From Basidiobolus meristosporus CBS 931.73 (Eukaryota > Basidiobolomycota > Basidiobolomycetes > Basidiobolales > Basidiobolaceae), in the NCBI GenBank assembly GCA_002104905.1, contig MCFE01000193.1:62001-126000 (forward strand): a stretch of DNA of 64,000 bases. Direction: 5' to 3'. Each line of letters starts with the position of its first letter. Within the stretch, counting starts at the first letter, position 1. Made by a program: the position numbers and the translations under genes. Under the pieces are notes generated by a model. That model made no database searches. It was not told the DNA's origin and was given only the letters and a program-made list of their open reading frames with translations. Positions 33,187 through 44,365 of the stretch are shown here, piece after piece.

Positions 33187-34834
33187 ACAACCACTAAGTA
33201 CTATCTACCATATAGGCAATTCAGGTAACAATGGGATGTTAAGAGCCCACCATTGGCTATCTGAGAGGCACAAGAATTTCAAGCTTCCTATATCATAACA
33301 GTCTTGTGTGATATTGGTTGGATCCACTTGCAGGACCAAATTGCTCCTCATAGGGGAGATTCAGTCCTGGTATGTCAATCATGGTACTCTGGGCATTTCA
33401 GGCACTACTTTGGGACATTAGTTGTAACTCACTTGAGTATGTGGACCTTTGGCAAGCATTGGTATGCTTGGACATTGTCCAAAGTATATCCATAACTACC
33501 AAGAGCAAAGTAGCATGCCCATTATAGCAAGAAAGCTTGACATTACTCAAGTTTTTTAACTTATGTCAATATTGGAATAACTCAGGAGCAAATGCTCTAT
33601 GGCTGATTTATGAGATTGTCTATAAATCAAGATCTCCAGCATATTTCACACTTGTTGGTATGGGATGGAATTCCTTTCTGTTATCTGTACTTCACCAGCA
33701 AATCAAATTTTCTCCCATTTCATTGGTGAGCAAGAAGAAAAAAAGTGTGGCCAGCAGGCACTCTGGCTGGCCACTGGTGTATTATTAACAGCACAAAATT
33801 AACCTGTCAGTGTGGATAGGCTCCTACTTATTGAAGTTAACAAGTAACTGATATGTTTTTACACCATTCTTTATGAAAAATCTCATAGTTGGGATTCATT
33901 GGATTTTTAGCTAGTACTCAGCTGGTATTTCTGCTTCAAATTTGCAGTTGCCATTTTTTGTGAAAGTACCAAGCAGCTGATTACCAAACTTGGCATGAAT
34001 GCTAGTTGGCCTAGTCACCTCCTGGACAGGAAGTCTGCTTGTCTGCTGTGAAGTCAGTCCTGAGATATCAACAGTGGTTGCTTTTGAGACAGAAGGAATT
34101 TAGCTGATGTTATGATAGTATTCAGCTGGCCTGTTCTTAATTTGCTTCTTAGGGATTCTGGTCAAGCTCTAACAACCACACATCAAGTAAAGTCCCAGAA
34201 GCATGTTTGCAAAACTGTGGGGACTTTTGGATAGCTCCAGGATCTGTTAAGCTCTGGAAACTTGATATTTTGGTGAATGCTCCTAGTGAATCATGACAAA
34301 GATCTTTTGTAGTATTCTTAAGGGTGTGTATGCCACAGTTTATGTAATTTAGCTAATAAATCAATGGAGGCAATTAAAAGATTTATAACCATCTTAACTT
34401 CCAGGCTTGGCGATTGTATCCATCTGGCATTGCCGCATACTGGAAAAATTCTGCCTGTGGCAATTGTAGAAATTGCAGGGAGCAGTGGTTTGGGCTACAC
34501 AGCATGTTGCGAGTCATAGCACAAATCAACACTAATGGAAGAACAAGAGTGGTAAGCGATTTTCACTGAGCAATTTATTGGGCTTTTAGTGGTTTGAAAG
34601 GTTTTGCCTAATCTTGGCAAAGTAAACACATAGCTTATGCTTGAAATGACTTCAGGAGCATTTGTGGGTGCTTTTGGACAACTCTGTAACTCCCATACTC
34701 TGGGAACTTGACATTGCGGTGAGAACAAGATAAGTGAACCCCATCAAGGAGCTTGGACTGTTGCAATATTCTGAGGAGTATTGGAAGTGATATGGAGAGC
34801 TAGAGGATTTACATGTTATTCACTGTTTTGACAG
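33187..34834. other. AT-rich, no gene; two further LTR-like relics
   Basis: About 34174-34380 and 34530-34800 keep scattered words of the copia LTR (CATGTTTGCAAAACTGTGGGG; ACTTTTGGATAGCTC; ACTTGATATTTTGGTGA; GGACAACTCTGTAACTCCCAT). Nothing recognisable in 33187-34170. Confidence 0.4.
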
Positions 34835-35171
34835 GTTGATCGAAGATATTTTCAGTGAGCATAGTGCAGTCACTGAAGACCACAAGGTACTTGGAGTGGC
34901 CAAACCCCACATGTCTCATGAGTTCAAGCTGCGCATGCTTGGTGAAGTCCGTGTCCAGGTTGGGATAGATCTTTTTCAGGATCTATGCGACCAGATATTT
35001 GCTTCCTAACTTATCTACCATATCAACAGAGCATATTGCCATCGGAAAGACCATTAGGTTTGGCTCGGACGAATATCTGGTCAGGTGCTTCGTAAATTTT
35101 CGATTTCCACCCGAGTATTTCCATCTACTCCCACCGATCGAGGTTTTGGTTGGCATCTCTAGAAAATCCAC
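34835..35171 (-). pseudogene. unidentified host-like coding fragment with one stop
   Basis: On the minus strand the frame from MDFLEMPTKTS (35171) runs to a TAG at 34985-34983 and continues in the same frame as ILKKIYPNLDTDF, HAQLELMRHVGFGHSKYLVV and DCTMLTENIF to about 34840. The amino-acid texture looks genuinely coding, but I do not recognise the family. It lies exactly at the border between the repeat block and the gene island and may be the remains of a host gene. Confidence 0.35.
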
Positions 35172-35859
35172 CCCCCCTCTCTCTTAGCAGTCCCCAAACC
35201 AGTGGATAGGCGGTTCATCACATTGGCTCGTCGGGTGGTGTGTGCATTGGGCATCTCTAGTTCGCAACCGTGCCAAGATTTTGCTCGTCAACCAGGCAGG
35301 TTCTTGGTTCCGGGGGGTGATTCTTGGGGACGGTTACGCCTCCACCCCGTCTACATATCAACGGTATCGTGGCACTCTCAACCATTGCAAATGGCGGCGG
35401 GATGAGAGCGTGCTTGGCTTATGAGGAAGTTTGCTGAGTGACTGCGTATCCAATATGGTAGTTCACTATGATAAGGTAGCGGATTTCAATTTTCCAAGGG
35501 TGATAAGGTTTATTCAAGCGCCTGGAAGTGATTCGGAACAAAAGGGGGGCAGATCTTCACCGGTCTGCTATTGGGGTGGAGTAGAAGTGGTCCCACACCC
35601 GTAGAACCGATATCACAGCAAAAAAAGGGGGGTGGCATCATATATGAACAGCGGGATCCGTAGCAACCGTATTGGTATTCGCCGGTTGGGTTGATTGAGA
35701 AAACAAGAAGCGCCGATCGAAGAAACCTAAGCCCATGGCCCAGTCTCAACAAGACCCTCCCAACACTATAACCTAACCAACGGGCTCTATGTGTAGGTGG
35801 CAGGCTATTCCGAGGTGGAGGTGGAATCTTTTGGGCGACAAGGGAAGGGACCTACCCTC
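35172..35859. other. intergenic, nothing recognised
   Basis: GC content rises here relative to the repeat block. Short open frames on both strands show no domain. It would hold the 3' region of the gene ending at 35860. Confidence 0.4.
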
Positions 35860-36796
35860 CTACAGGGTGACACCCCAGTAGAGCCCCACCACCACTCCGA
35901 GCGTCAATAACCAACGTGCACCCTGGGCGTTCACGTGGCCAGCGGAGCGAAGGATCGCACACCGGGGATCCAGCGTGGTGGAGTCCACGGTCGACGCGGT
36001 GAAAGTCACCTTGGCATCGGAGCAGTACCCCTGACACTGATGGAACCGAGCGCTGGTGCATTTGGACTCCGCCCTGTACAGGGTGTCATTGAGGGAGCCT
36101 CGGTCCTCCTTACCCCTGATCTCCACCCACATGGAAAGTCGGAGACCGGAGCAGTCGAGGGAGAGGGAGTAGTTGTCGGGGATGTCTGCCCTCGGGTCCA
36201 ACACCTGCTCCCTAAGCGCTCGGGTCATGCCGTTGTAGAGGGAAACGATGTCTTCGGTACCCTGCCAGTTCGTATGGCTACCCCCGAAGGAGCAGTAGTT
36301 CGACCTGGTAGATTGGAGGGGACCCGTCACACCGGGCGTTGGGGAGAGACCGGGATCCGATGCACCGATTGGATAGGTGGTGGTGGTGGTGGCAGGGGCC
36401 AAGGCGCTTGACGACTGCATGCTATACCAGCTGCAATATTTCGTGATCTGGGCAGGTGCGTAGGATTTGTCAGAGTCGGGACATCTGGCGACACACTGGT
36501 TCATCTCGGATTGGAACTTGGTGAAGGAGGGATTCGACGGATCGCACAATATGGGACCGAGCTTTTCCGGGGGGAATTCGGGGCCGGATCGGTATGGATG
36601 GGCCTGTCGTAGTAGTCGCTCGGCGATATCCTAGCAATCCGGGTCAGTACTCTGCTCAAGCATACCCCCGCCAATCTCTTACCTCAGCGCAATCCTCCAC
36701 GCACTCTCCTAGGTCGTCGTCGAAGGGGAAGCCCATTCCCTGCGCAGTCAGGGTCGAAAGAGTCAACAAACTCGCCAGTATGACGGGGTAACGCAT
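35860..36796 (-). CDS. secreted Cys-rich, probably GPI-anchored protein
   Basis: Two exons, 36683-36796 and 35860-36630, with a 52-nt GTAAGA...CTAG intron (36631-36682), give 294 aa. The start at 36796 is chosen because it supplies a signal peptide (hydrophobic residues 4-19). The mature part has paired cysteines early (ECVEDC near 31-36; CVARC further on), a Ser/Thr-rich middle, more cysteines, and a hydrophobic C-terminal tail (WLLTLGVVVGLYWGV) typical of GPI anchoring. Likely at the cell surface or in the wall. I do not recognise a named family; CFEM-like adhesins are one thought, but the spacing is not a clear match. Gene structure is well supported, function is not. Confidence 0.75.
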
Positions 36797-37286
36797 TGCT
36801 TGGTGGTGTGGTTATTTGCGTCCAACCTAAGATCCATCCAGATATATACTCCAAGTCTGTAGATTGCATCCGGAATCGGTTAGATTTAGGAGCCATGGTC
36901 GGCACACCCATCCACCCAAACGCCCAGCCAATACTCCCGAATTCGGGGTTGGTTCTGCTTCATTCGATCGGTGATATGGAGTTTATTGATGTGGGTAGAA
37001 TCATTTGGAAATCGAGGTCTCACCCCAAATCTTTGTGATTCGTCCCAAGCTGGCATTGTGGTTCACTCCAGTGATGGTCAGTGTGATCTACCCTCCACGT
37101 GAATCACCGCGCACCAACTACACCAAGTCTCCCCAGCGAGCACTCGAGTTGAACACCAGGGGGTGGTCATGTGATGGAGGAAAAGGTTTATTCCGCCGGA
37201 AGAAGGATGCGGGGGGAAGGGGGAAGGGGGGATGAAAATTATGTTACAAACGAGGGAGAAGTGGACCCGAAGGGTGTGTGCAGGAC
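36797..37286. other. promoter of the GPI-anchored gene / 3' flank of cyclin C
   Basis: Both neighbours are transcribed leftward. No further coding signal is convincing, and open frames here overlap repeats of G-rich sequence near 37200. Confidence 0.4.
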
Positions 37287-38685
37287 CTATTTCTTTCGCT
37301 GGTTCAGAGATCGAGACTGGGCTTGGGACTGGGACTGGGACTGGGACTGAGATTGGGATAGGGAAGGTAGCGGAGGCGAGGTCCTCAGTTTGTTGATGAT
37401 TGCTGGGACTTTGTCTTCCTTGAAGTCGCTCCAGAATTCGTAGAGGGTGATCAACTCCTGGGTGATCTCCACGATCTAGGACGTATGAACGAATGATTAG
37501 GTTTTCCAGGAAACACGCCAAGCTGTTGACGAACTTACCTGCTCGATTTCCACCTGTAGGTCCGCAAACCATTGTCGCATATCCCTCTTCTCCACATGCT
37601 CGGGGTACAGGGAGCACATTAAGTAGATGGCGGCCAGGGCGATCATGTGCGGCGGGTACAACAAGCACAGATTAGTGCGATAGCTGTCGTTGACGATAAA
37701 CCTTGGAAACAAAACCCCAGTCGATTAGAAAGGACGTTGAGGTTCGGATCAGAGTGGCAGTAGAAATGCTTACCACGCGGTCTGCAGACAGGACCTTCCC
37801 AGCTTCAAGTCAGCCATATATCTAGGGTAAGATGGAGATGAACGAATCAGCGACGATCCCAGATATACACACGTTTGCCCCGAGGTCACTTACATGGAGA
37901 GTGACCGGTATGGGTGGAAGATGATCAGATGGAACTGGAGATCTTCCAGCAGGTAAAACTCGCACTCGGCCAGAACATGATGATCGTAAGGAAAAGGGAT
38001 GGCCTCCCTGGGCTCTAGAGTATCGGGCCAAGAGTTACCATCTGAGGGGGAGAGCTCAGGTTACCTCGCGGCAATAGCAAACACTTACCCAGCAGCATGT
38101 TCTTGGTCTCGTGGACAATGGTCCGAATGTGATGGGGAGATTCCTCAATCTTACACGCCAGATACATACACGTCGATGCCACCAGGTACGGATCGATCAC
38201 ACGAAAACTATTTCTAAACAAAGTGTAACACCCAAGTAAGCAACCGAGGGCCAATACCAAAGCGACCTTGTTCGAGTGATAAAGTCCCCTTACTTGGCGT
38301 AGAACCGTTTGAAATACACCAAGGCGGTGGCGGTGACCTGTTGACGTAATTGCAGCCTTTTACCTAGCTTGTGCATCACTGTCGAAGTCGCATTAGACTC
38401 TATAGAGAAAGGGCTGGGCCAGCGCCAAACCTCGTCCACGCACGGGCCCCGCCTAACCAAGTGGAAACGAAGACTCACGGTTCGCGAAATAGATCTCTAT
38501 CCGGAAAATATCCGCCGCCTCGGCGTACTGCAGGTCCTCCAGCTTGTTTTTCTGCAGGGAAGTGCGATCTAACTTCCAGTATTTACTAGGAACGCGTCGA
38601 GAAGATACGATTAGAGCCTGGTTCGCAACAAAGCATGAGTTGAAGAGGAATACAATTGTGAGGAATCCCAGTAGTTCGCCGCCAT
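37287..38685 (-). CDS. SSN8: cyclin C (Mediator CDK8-module cyclin)
   Basis: Eight exons: 38654-38685, 38479-38585, 38294-38378, 38089-38213, 37894-38041, 37774-37821, 37539-37701 and 37287-37475. Introns of 47-100 nt are all GT-AG, and the phases join to a 298-aa frame. The N-terminus MAANYWDSSQ is diagnostic of cyclin C. First cyclin fold: RLQLRQQVTATALVYFKRFYAK and TCMYLACKIEE; then ECEFYLLEDLQFHLIIFHPY; second fold with NDSYRTNLCLLYPPHMIALA and RQWFADL. The tail has a run of SQ repeats after the core. Known role: partner of Cdk8/Srb10 in the kinase module that regulates RNA polymerase II. Divergently transcribed from the P1 gene. Symbol is the yeast name. Confidence 0.93.
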
Positions 38686-39071
38686 CGTTGTCTGGCTTGT
38701 AGTTGAGCGTGGAAAGGGTTAGGGGCGTTAAGTTGGTTGATGTGGGACAATCCCCAAGAACAATGTGATTCGCATGGAGCTTGCTCACTGGAACGGAATT
38801 GATCGCAGTTAGGGTTGGGTTGCTAAGCAAAATGATTAAATTCCGGCCAGATTTGATGATTATTCGGTGCAGATGAGAGTAGATCTACGAGCCAGCAAAA
38901 ACTGGCAAAAACTGGCAAAAACGGGCGACAACGCGCAAAAACCAGGGGTCATCACCAAAAAAGGCGAAGTAAAAAAAAGAAAAATACCCTGGACTGGGAT
39001 GGAAGTGGATCTAACAAAAGGGGTGGGCGAGGACTGGTGGATCCTTCTCCTTTGCAACCATCGAGATTAAG
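38686..39071. promoter_or_regulatory. shared upstream region of cyclin C and ribosomal P1
   Basis: 386 bp between divergent start codons. It contains a short tandem repeat, CAAAAACTGG three times with decay (about 38895-38945), close to the P1 side. No TATA box is obvious. Function as a bidirectional promoter is inferred from layout. Confidence 0.5.
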
Positions 39072-39456
39072 ATGTCTGCCGAACAAGCTATTGTCTACGC
39101 TGCCCTCATCCTCCAAGACGACGGTGTTGAGATCACCGTAAGTTCTTGATTCACCACCATGCTGCATCGGTGTTCCCCGTTTACTGACTGTCTCCCTTTA
39201 GGCTGATAAACTCACCGCCCTCACCAAGGCTGCCAACGTCGAAGTCGAGCCCGTCTGGGCCTCTCTCTTCGCCAAGGCTTTGGCCGGCAAGAACCTCGGT
39301 GACTTGTTGATGAACGTTGGTTCCGCTGGTGCCGCTCCCGCCGCTGCTGGTGGTGCTGCTGCCGCCGGTGCTGCTGAAGATGCTCCTGCTGCTGAGGAGA
39401 AGGAAGAAGCCAAGGAAGAGTCTGATGACGATATGGGCTTCGGTCTCTTCGATTAA
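39072..39456 (+). CDS. RPP1: 60S acidic ribosomal protein P1
   Basis: Exons 39072-39137 and 39202-39456 with a 64-nt GTAAGT...TTTAG intron give 106 aa. N-terminal dimerisation domain ([20 protein letters not shown], then [10 protein letters not shown] and [15 protein letters not shown]), an Ala/Gly hinge, an acidic run, and the invariant C-terminus [11 protein letters not shown] that contacts translation factors. P1 pairs with P2 in the ribosomal stalk. The intron follows codon 22. AATAAATATT about 45 bp after the stop may serve polyadenylation. Confidence 0.97.
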
Positions 39457-39820
39457 GCAGATGGTTGTATTCATCCCGATCTCTTAACCAACAAACCAAC
39501 AATAAATATTGCCTTTGTGCTATTCACGCGTCTCGCAATCGCCCTTTGTTGCTCATTTTCCTCGTTCCTCAATGGATGGGTGGAGTCGGAAAAGATTCAG
39601 GCTGCAACACCAATGCCAACTCCATTACACCTCGCTAGACCAATCCTTCATCGAGATCGAAGTCCAGAGTAGATCCCGATCTTTTCGGGAAATACGGAAA
39701 TCGGCTGATCTCGGTTAGTTGAAAGCTAAAATCCCCCCTTTTTAAGTGTCAGCTGGTTACTCTCTAATACCGGTGGACAGCCGACACGTTGAACAGACCG
39801 CCTCCCACTAGACAACGAAC

Positions 39821-40593
39821 ATGTTAGAGAACTGGTCGTACACGGACATCTTTTTCCTACTGGCTCTTCCTGTTCTGCTTCATTTCACCTTGACGAAGCT
39901 GTGGTTTTCCAAATACGCAAAGTCCGGCAAGAAGGTAAGATTCAGTGGGAAAGACCAGGTAGTTGAGCACGAGGCCGGGGAAGAGAAGGAGGGCGAGACC
40001 GCCGAGGAGAACAAGAGCTCGGATGGGAATGAGGCTACCAAGTAAGTGTCCCCCCCCGGAACCTCCCTGTGAACCTTCTTCCCTGACAATTCCAACCGAA
40101 AGTGAGAAGAAAAAGCGAGAGTTTCCTCCGTTGAGGCCACCCGAGGATTACCCGTTCACCGCGAAGGAGCTGGCCAAATTTGACGGCTCCGATCCGGAAC
40201 TCCCGGTCTATGTAGCCATCAAAGGAGTGGTGTTCGATGTCACTTGGAACAGAACCGCCTACGCACCGGGAAGCGGTTACCATGTGTTTGCCGGCAAAGA
40301 TGCCTCCAAAGTAACCCGCTTCTCCCATTTCCACTGCGGACAAAACGACTCATCCGTATTTCCTAGGCACTTGGAATGAGCTCACTAAAAGCCGAAGATT
40401 GCACTGCAGACTACAGCAGCCTGAATGACAAGCAGGTAAACAACCACCTTTCCTTTTCCTTTTCTTTGGGTTGAAACCCTCGCTGACCAACCCCTACTCT
40501 AACCTAACTGGTAAACAGAGAGAAACCCTAGATGGCTGGTACAAATTTTTCATGAAGCGGTACAGTATTGTTGGTCGGGTTACTCAAAACTAG
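39821..40593 (+). CDS. DAP1: membrane-associated haem protein, MAPR/Dap1 family
   Basis: Exons 39821-40041, 40103-40310, 40367-40435 and 40519-40593 (GT-AG introns of 61, 56 and 83 nt) give 190 aa. One N-terminal membrane segment (about residues 10-29), an acidic linker, then a cytochrome b5-like domain starting YPFTAKELAKFDG (near 90) with YVAIKGVVFDVT and GYHVFAGKDASKALG across the second splice junction. Tyr133 matches the axial haem ligand of PGRMC/Dap1. Known role: binds haem and supports the sterol C14-demethylase Erg11 in the ER. The linker is longer than usual. Confidence 0.93.
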
Positions 40594-41343
40594 AGAAATT
40601 TCGAATCACGCACTTGTGAAGCGACAATAAAGCACCCTCCTGAATAAAGTGGACTCTTTAAAATGACGCAGCGGTTGCATGCCGGACAATGGTCACTTCT
40701 TTAACAGAGCGGAGGCATGTTTCGGCCAAACCATAGTCATGCTGCCATATAGTTTGTTGGATACTGACCATAGATCAGATTGCTGCTGCTATAGTACGCC
40801 CACTACGCAACTAGTTGTCAATATTTAGCAATTTGTTTAAAATAGCAAACCAATTCGGCATGTACACATCCAATAAAAAACGGATATTTTGGATGGAATT
40901 TTTAGGGTGTGAATTGTCATCAGGGCTAGGGTTTAGGCGGGATTTTCTTGGTCATATCACTGTGACATTGCCTTACCAGGGATGATTTTTTTGGTGAGTG
41001 ACAGTTACGGTGAAATCCAGGGAACCAATGCTATTGGCCACCTCCCTGTTGAAGAATTGTTAATCCTTCTGATTTAGGTTGGCGATCCCACTAATTCACC
41101 CATCTATGCTTGGATATTAATGGTGCCAGGTTCGCGGATATTGACATAGGTATGCGCAATACTGGCAAATTCATCTAGAGTTTAAAGAGGGACTTTTACT
41201 ACAAATATCCCTGGAGCAGTCTTAAAGGCCAGTAATGTAGATAATTTAATGGAAATCAGATCAATTAGCGGATTCCTTGACAATCTATTCCAAAAGCGGG
41301 CTCAACCAATCAACAAAAGTCCAGCACTCGATTTTGTACAAGG
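40594..41343. other. intergenic; terminator side of DAP1, then AT-rich
   Basis: Two AATAAA-type signals follow the stop (40628 and 40644). The rest has no recognisable coding sequence; part may be a decayed upstream portion of the gypsy relic that follows. Confidence 0.4.
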
Positions 41344-41873
41344 GTGGTCAAGACCCTACGCATAGAATCAACAACATTGTGGTGGATATTGGTTGCCATC
41401 AATCATGCAACTGGCTGGCCAATTGTACGAGCAGCAATGAATCCAGAGTACCAAGAGATACGGCAAAATCACTCTTATGGGGCATCAGAAATAAAGATGA
41501 CATGCGTAAACGTACCGAACGAGAATTGGAGAAATTAAGACACCACCGCCAAGTAGCGGAAGAAGCTCAGAAGCAGGTAGCAATGAAAATGCAACTACAC
41601 TGAAACCAAGCAGTAAAAGAACGGAAGGATGAGCTGAAGAAAGGAGACCAGGCATGAATCCGGAATCAAGCGCGAATGAAATTTATGTCAGTTTGACTGG
41701 GTCCCTTCAAGATTACTCGAAAGATGCAGCTTGGAACATGTCAGCTAAAGGAACAGAATGGTCAAAATTTATAGGAATTATATCACGGCAATTGCCTTAC
41801 AAAGGCATCATACGACATACCAAGCCGAAGAAGAGCGAATCCAGGAGAATCCTCAAACTTAAGAAGGGAAGAA
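41344..41873 (+). pseudogene. gypsy integrase/pol 3' relic
   Basis: Plus-strand peptide WWILVAINHATGWPIVRAA (about 41380-41436) is the integrase-core stretch RWILVAIDHATGWP of Ty3/gypsy. Downstream pieces (GPFKIT near 41700) match the pol C-terminal GPF motif. Several stops lie between. A purine tract AAGAAGGGAAGAA precedes the LTR. It is unrelated in sequence to G1 and G2. Confidence 0.7.
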
Positions 41874-42059
41874 TGTCAAAGACAATACGAATCAAAGGCA
41901 ACAAGTGAAATATGCACTGATTATATGAAGGCTGATCCGAAACAACACTATATAAGCATCTAGATAAGGGTCCAGTATTACACAGATATAACACTACCAC
42001 AGCTCTGGAGCAGAACAGAGTCGTATCACTTTAGTAAAATAAAGTGTGTCTATTAAACA
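41874..42059 (+). repeat. short gypsy 3' LTR (186 bp)
   Basis: TGTCAAAGACA...TATTAAACA directly after the polypurine tract, with CTATATAAGC (about 41948) and AAATAAAGTG near the end. It ends 86 bp upstream of tRNA-Pro. The 5' LTR is not found. Confidence 0.65.
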
Positions 42060-42145
42060 TGTCGAAATTATAAATGGACGCTGGAACATTCAAGACAGGC
42101 TTCTTTTGGATACTTGATGGATCAGATTCCATAATTTTCCAGATT

Positions 42146-42217
42146 GGCTCAATGGTCTAGTAGTATGATTCCTCGTTCGGGTCGAGGAGGTCCCGGGTTC
42201 AATTCCCGGTTGAGCCC
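42146..42217 (+). tRNA. tRNA-Pro, anticodon CGG
   Basis: 72-nt cloverleaf without intron: acceptor stem GGCTCAA/TTGAGCC (42146-42152 with 42210-42216), anticodon stem CCTCG/CGAGG with loop TTCGGGT (anticodon CGG), T-arm CCGGGTTCAATTCCCGG with a canonical B box GGTTCAATTCC. A box GGTCTAGTAGT. Discriminator C42217; CCA is not encoded. Confidence 0.96.
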
Positions 42218-42761
42218 GGTTCACTTTTGCCACTGTTTCATGGAAAGCATCTCCAGCCAGCGCATTGAAACGAATCCCACGGATGGTCCACTTTCTGGAA
42301 CACGTGGTGGGTGGAGATTCCAGGTGCCGAGTAGTTGTTGAACAGATTCATTCTGGAGGAGAGTTTCCGCAGTGTCGAGTGCCTTCGCTTCCCTCTACCA
42401 TGGTAGGGATCCTTCGGGGAATGGTTGGACTCCCATATGTACCTGGATGTCCGTACTTCGACGGGCTCCCGTTTCGAGAAAAAGATCCTCCCCCGTAGCT
42501 CCGCAATTTCATCTAAGGCTGGATGACTGGCACCTTCTCAGAAGCCAATCTCTCATTCAATATATGTATAAACACGCTCTAGGCAGTCATTCCGTTGACT
42601 ACAGATTACAGATTGAAGAATAGAGGTGAAGCCACATACTTGGTGGGTTTAAGACTTTCATCTTCGGCAATAACTCGGTAGTTTTACCAAACGGCACATT
42701 GGTGATCAGGAGACTGACTACGCCGATGGTTTTTTTTGTGGGTGGGGGTTGTCGTATGTGA
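42218..42761. other. non-coding; 42540-42760 duplicated from 51365-51750
   Basis: No gene recognised. From about 42540 the sequence matches 51365-51480 (for example ATGTATAAACACGCTCTAGG and TTTCATCTTCGGC) and then 51690-51750 (GGTCAGGAGAT...TTTTTTTG), up to the breakpoint where the invertase tail begins. The 51-kb copy has about 150 bp more in the middle. Confidence 0.6.
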
Positions 42762-42907
42762 GATTTGCCCTTACCACTCGTGTCTACCCAACACTTCATA
42801 GCTCAACCCAAGTCACTCTGAACCTGGCTAAGGGCCAGAGCGTCTTGGTTGAGGAGATGACTCTATGGCCTATAACTGATCGTGCTTTTCTAAACCGCGA
42901 CAAATAA
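42762..42907 (+). pseudogene. invertase 3' fragment
   Basis: Encodes the last 48 residues of the invertase at 54392-56207 (FALTTRVYPTLHSSTQV onward to the stop TAA at 42905-42907), with only silent-looking differences. No catalytic part and no start, so it is a by-product of the segmental duplication. Confidence 0.95.
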
Positions 42908-43327
42908 ACCAGAATATCTTTTGACTTGGTCATTCCCCGCCACAATGCAATGCCTCAGATTAAGCAATCAATTTTAGTTTACACAGGCTGTAGCGCATTT
43001 TGTGTGATTTGCTGGAGGGAATGCATAATTGCGACTGACCAAAAATAGATCGTGTCCCTAATTTAGGTGCAATAGTGGACGCAACGGCACAAATAAGGCT
43101 GGATCAGTGTCGGCAACCAGTTCCAACCTTGAACACTTGGGTCAAATCAACGAGTGACAACACAAGCATGAGATCGGACGCGCCAGGAAGAACCTTCGAT
43201 GAATTAGCGCATCACCATATGGAGGTAGATTGTACTGAACCTTCGATATTATTAATGGTTCACCGGCTCTATAAAAGATTCCTTGCTGCACCCACCTAGT
43301 ATCATTACCACTACCACTACCATTACC

Positions 43328-44008
43328 ATGAATTCTGAATTACGCGCCAAAGCCTTCCTTTTCGACCTGGACGGCACGCTAGTCAATACAATCGCCGCTG
43401 CAGAGAGGCAGTACACCATCTGGGCCACTAAACTCGGGATCGACCCCAAGCCGGTGGTTGAATACTGCCACGGGGTCAGAGCAATCGAGGTGATGCAAAA
43501 GTTCGCACCCAAGGGGGCGAAGATCACCATTGACGATGCCAACGAGTGGGAAACTGGGTTCAGCAATGATTCGGAAGGGGTCTTCGTACTCCCGGGCATA
43601 CCAGAGCTCCTGAAGAAGCTTCCCAAACACCGCTGGGCTATTGTTACTTCGGGCGTCCGTGCCATGGCTGAAGCAAGACTACGGCAAATGGATCTTCCTG
43701 TTCCTGACGTATTCATCACAGCAGACACCGTAACCCATGGAAAACCTCACCCCGAAGGATACTTGGCTGCCGCATCCAAGCTTGGTTTCAGGCCCGACGA
43801 ATGCATCATCTTCGAGGATGCACCGGCCGGAATCGAGGCAGGAGTTAGCGCCGGGATTCGCACTATCGGTATCACCACTAGCTACAAGCCAGAAACCCTC
43901 CACAAAGCGAATGTTCTCATCGATGATTATCATGACATTCTGGTGGAAAAGTCGGCCAACGAGGAGGAGTTTGAAATCAAGGTGCTAAGAAACAGAAGAT
44001 CGGATTAA
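43328..44008 (+). CDS. HAD phosphatase, glycerol-3-phosphatase / 2-deoxyglucose-6-phosphatase type
   Basis: 226 aa, no intron. The ATG at 43328 is chosen because a TATAAAAG box lies at 43270-43277, 58 bp upstream. HAD motifs: FDLDGTLV with D13 as nucleophile and D15; VTSG with S108; K139 in GKPHPEGY; FEDAPAG with E163-D164. The cap is of the small helical kind. Closest family recalled is yeast Gpp1/Gpp2 and Dog1/Dog2, soluble enzymes that dephosphorylate glycerol-3-phosphate or sugar phosphates, the first being osmotic glycerol synthesis. Substrate cannot be decided from sequence. Intact, unlike its duplicate at 56625. Confidence 0.9.
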   Translation: MNSELRAKAFLFDLDGTLVNTIAAAERQYTIWATKLGIDPKPVVEYCHGVRAIEVMQKFAPKGAKITIDDANEWETGFSNDSEGVFVLPGIPELLKKLPKHRWAIVTSGVRAMAEARLRQMDLPVPDVFITADTVTHGKPHPEGYLAAASKLGFRPDECIIFEDAPAGIEAGVSAGIRTIGITTSYKPETLHKANVLIDDYHDILVEKSANEEEFEIKVLRNRRSD

Positions 44009-44365
44009 ATCGCAAACCGCAAACCACAAACCACAAATCACTAATGGTACATCGTGCATCGCAAATCCCCAAGTAAATAGAGTCATATGGCGGCTTCCTA
44101 CTGGCCGGAATCAATTTTGTGGCCAGATCAAGATTCATTGATCCATGATGAAAACCAAATTAAAGGACAAGGCATTGCTTGTGCTGATTAGTATTTATCA
44201 TCGGAATATTGTGCCTAGCCACTCTGGCGGACTCCAGGGTAAGCGATTTCACTGACTGAAACTAGGCACGCGGTAATCGATATTGATGGGTGTAAAGGCT
44301 TGCAAATGGCTCTCTCTTCCACGGAGTATCTATCTTGCGACTCCGAAGCAAAGAGCCTCGAAAAC

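Noticed and set aside
35935-36411. 158-aa plus-strand frame
   Set aside because: Antisense shadow of the GC-rich GPI-anchored protein gene.
37078-37668. 196-aa minus-strand frame
   Set aside because: Out of frame with cyclin C exons 7 and 8 and runs through the intron; the spliced cyclin C explains the DNA.
43283-43327. Upstream TTG start for the HAD phosphatase
   Set aside because: Adds a low-complexity repeat translation; the ATG at 43328 fits the family start and the TATA distance.
43252-43728. 158-aa minus-strand frame over the HAD gene (and 56633-57025)
   Set aside because: Antisense shadow of the phosphatase, with no domain.
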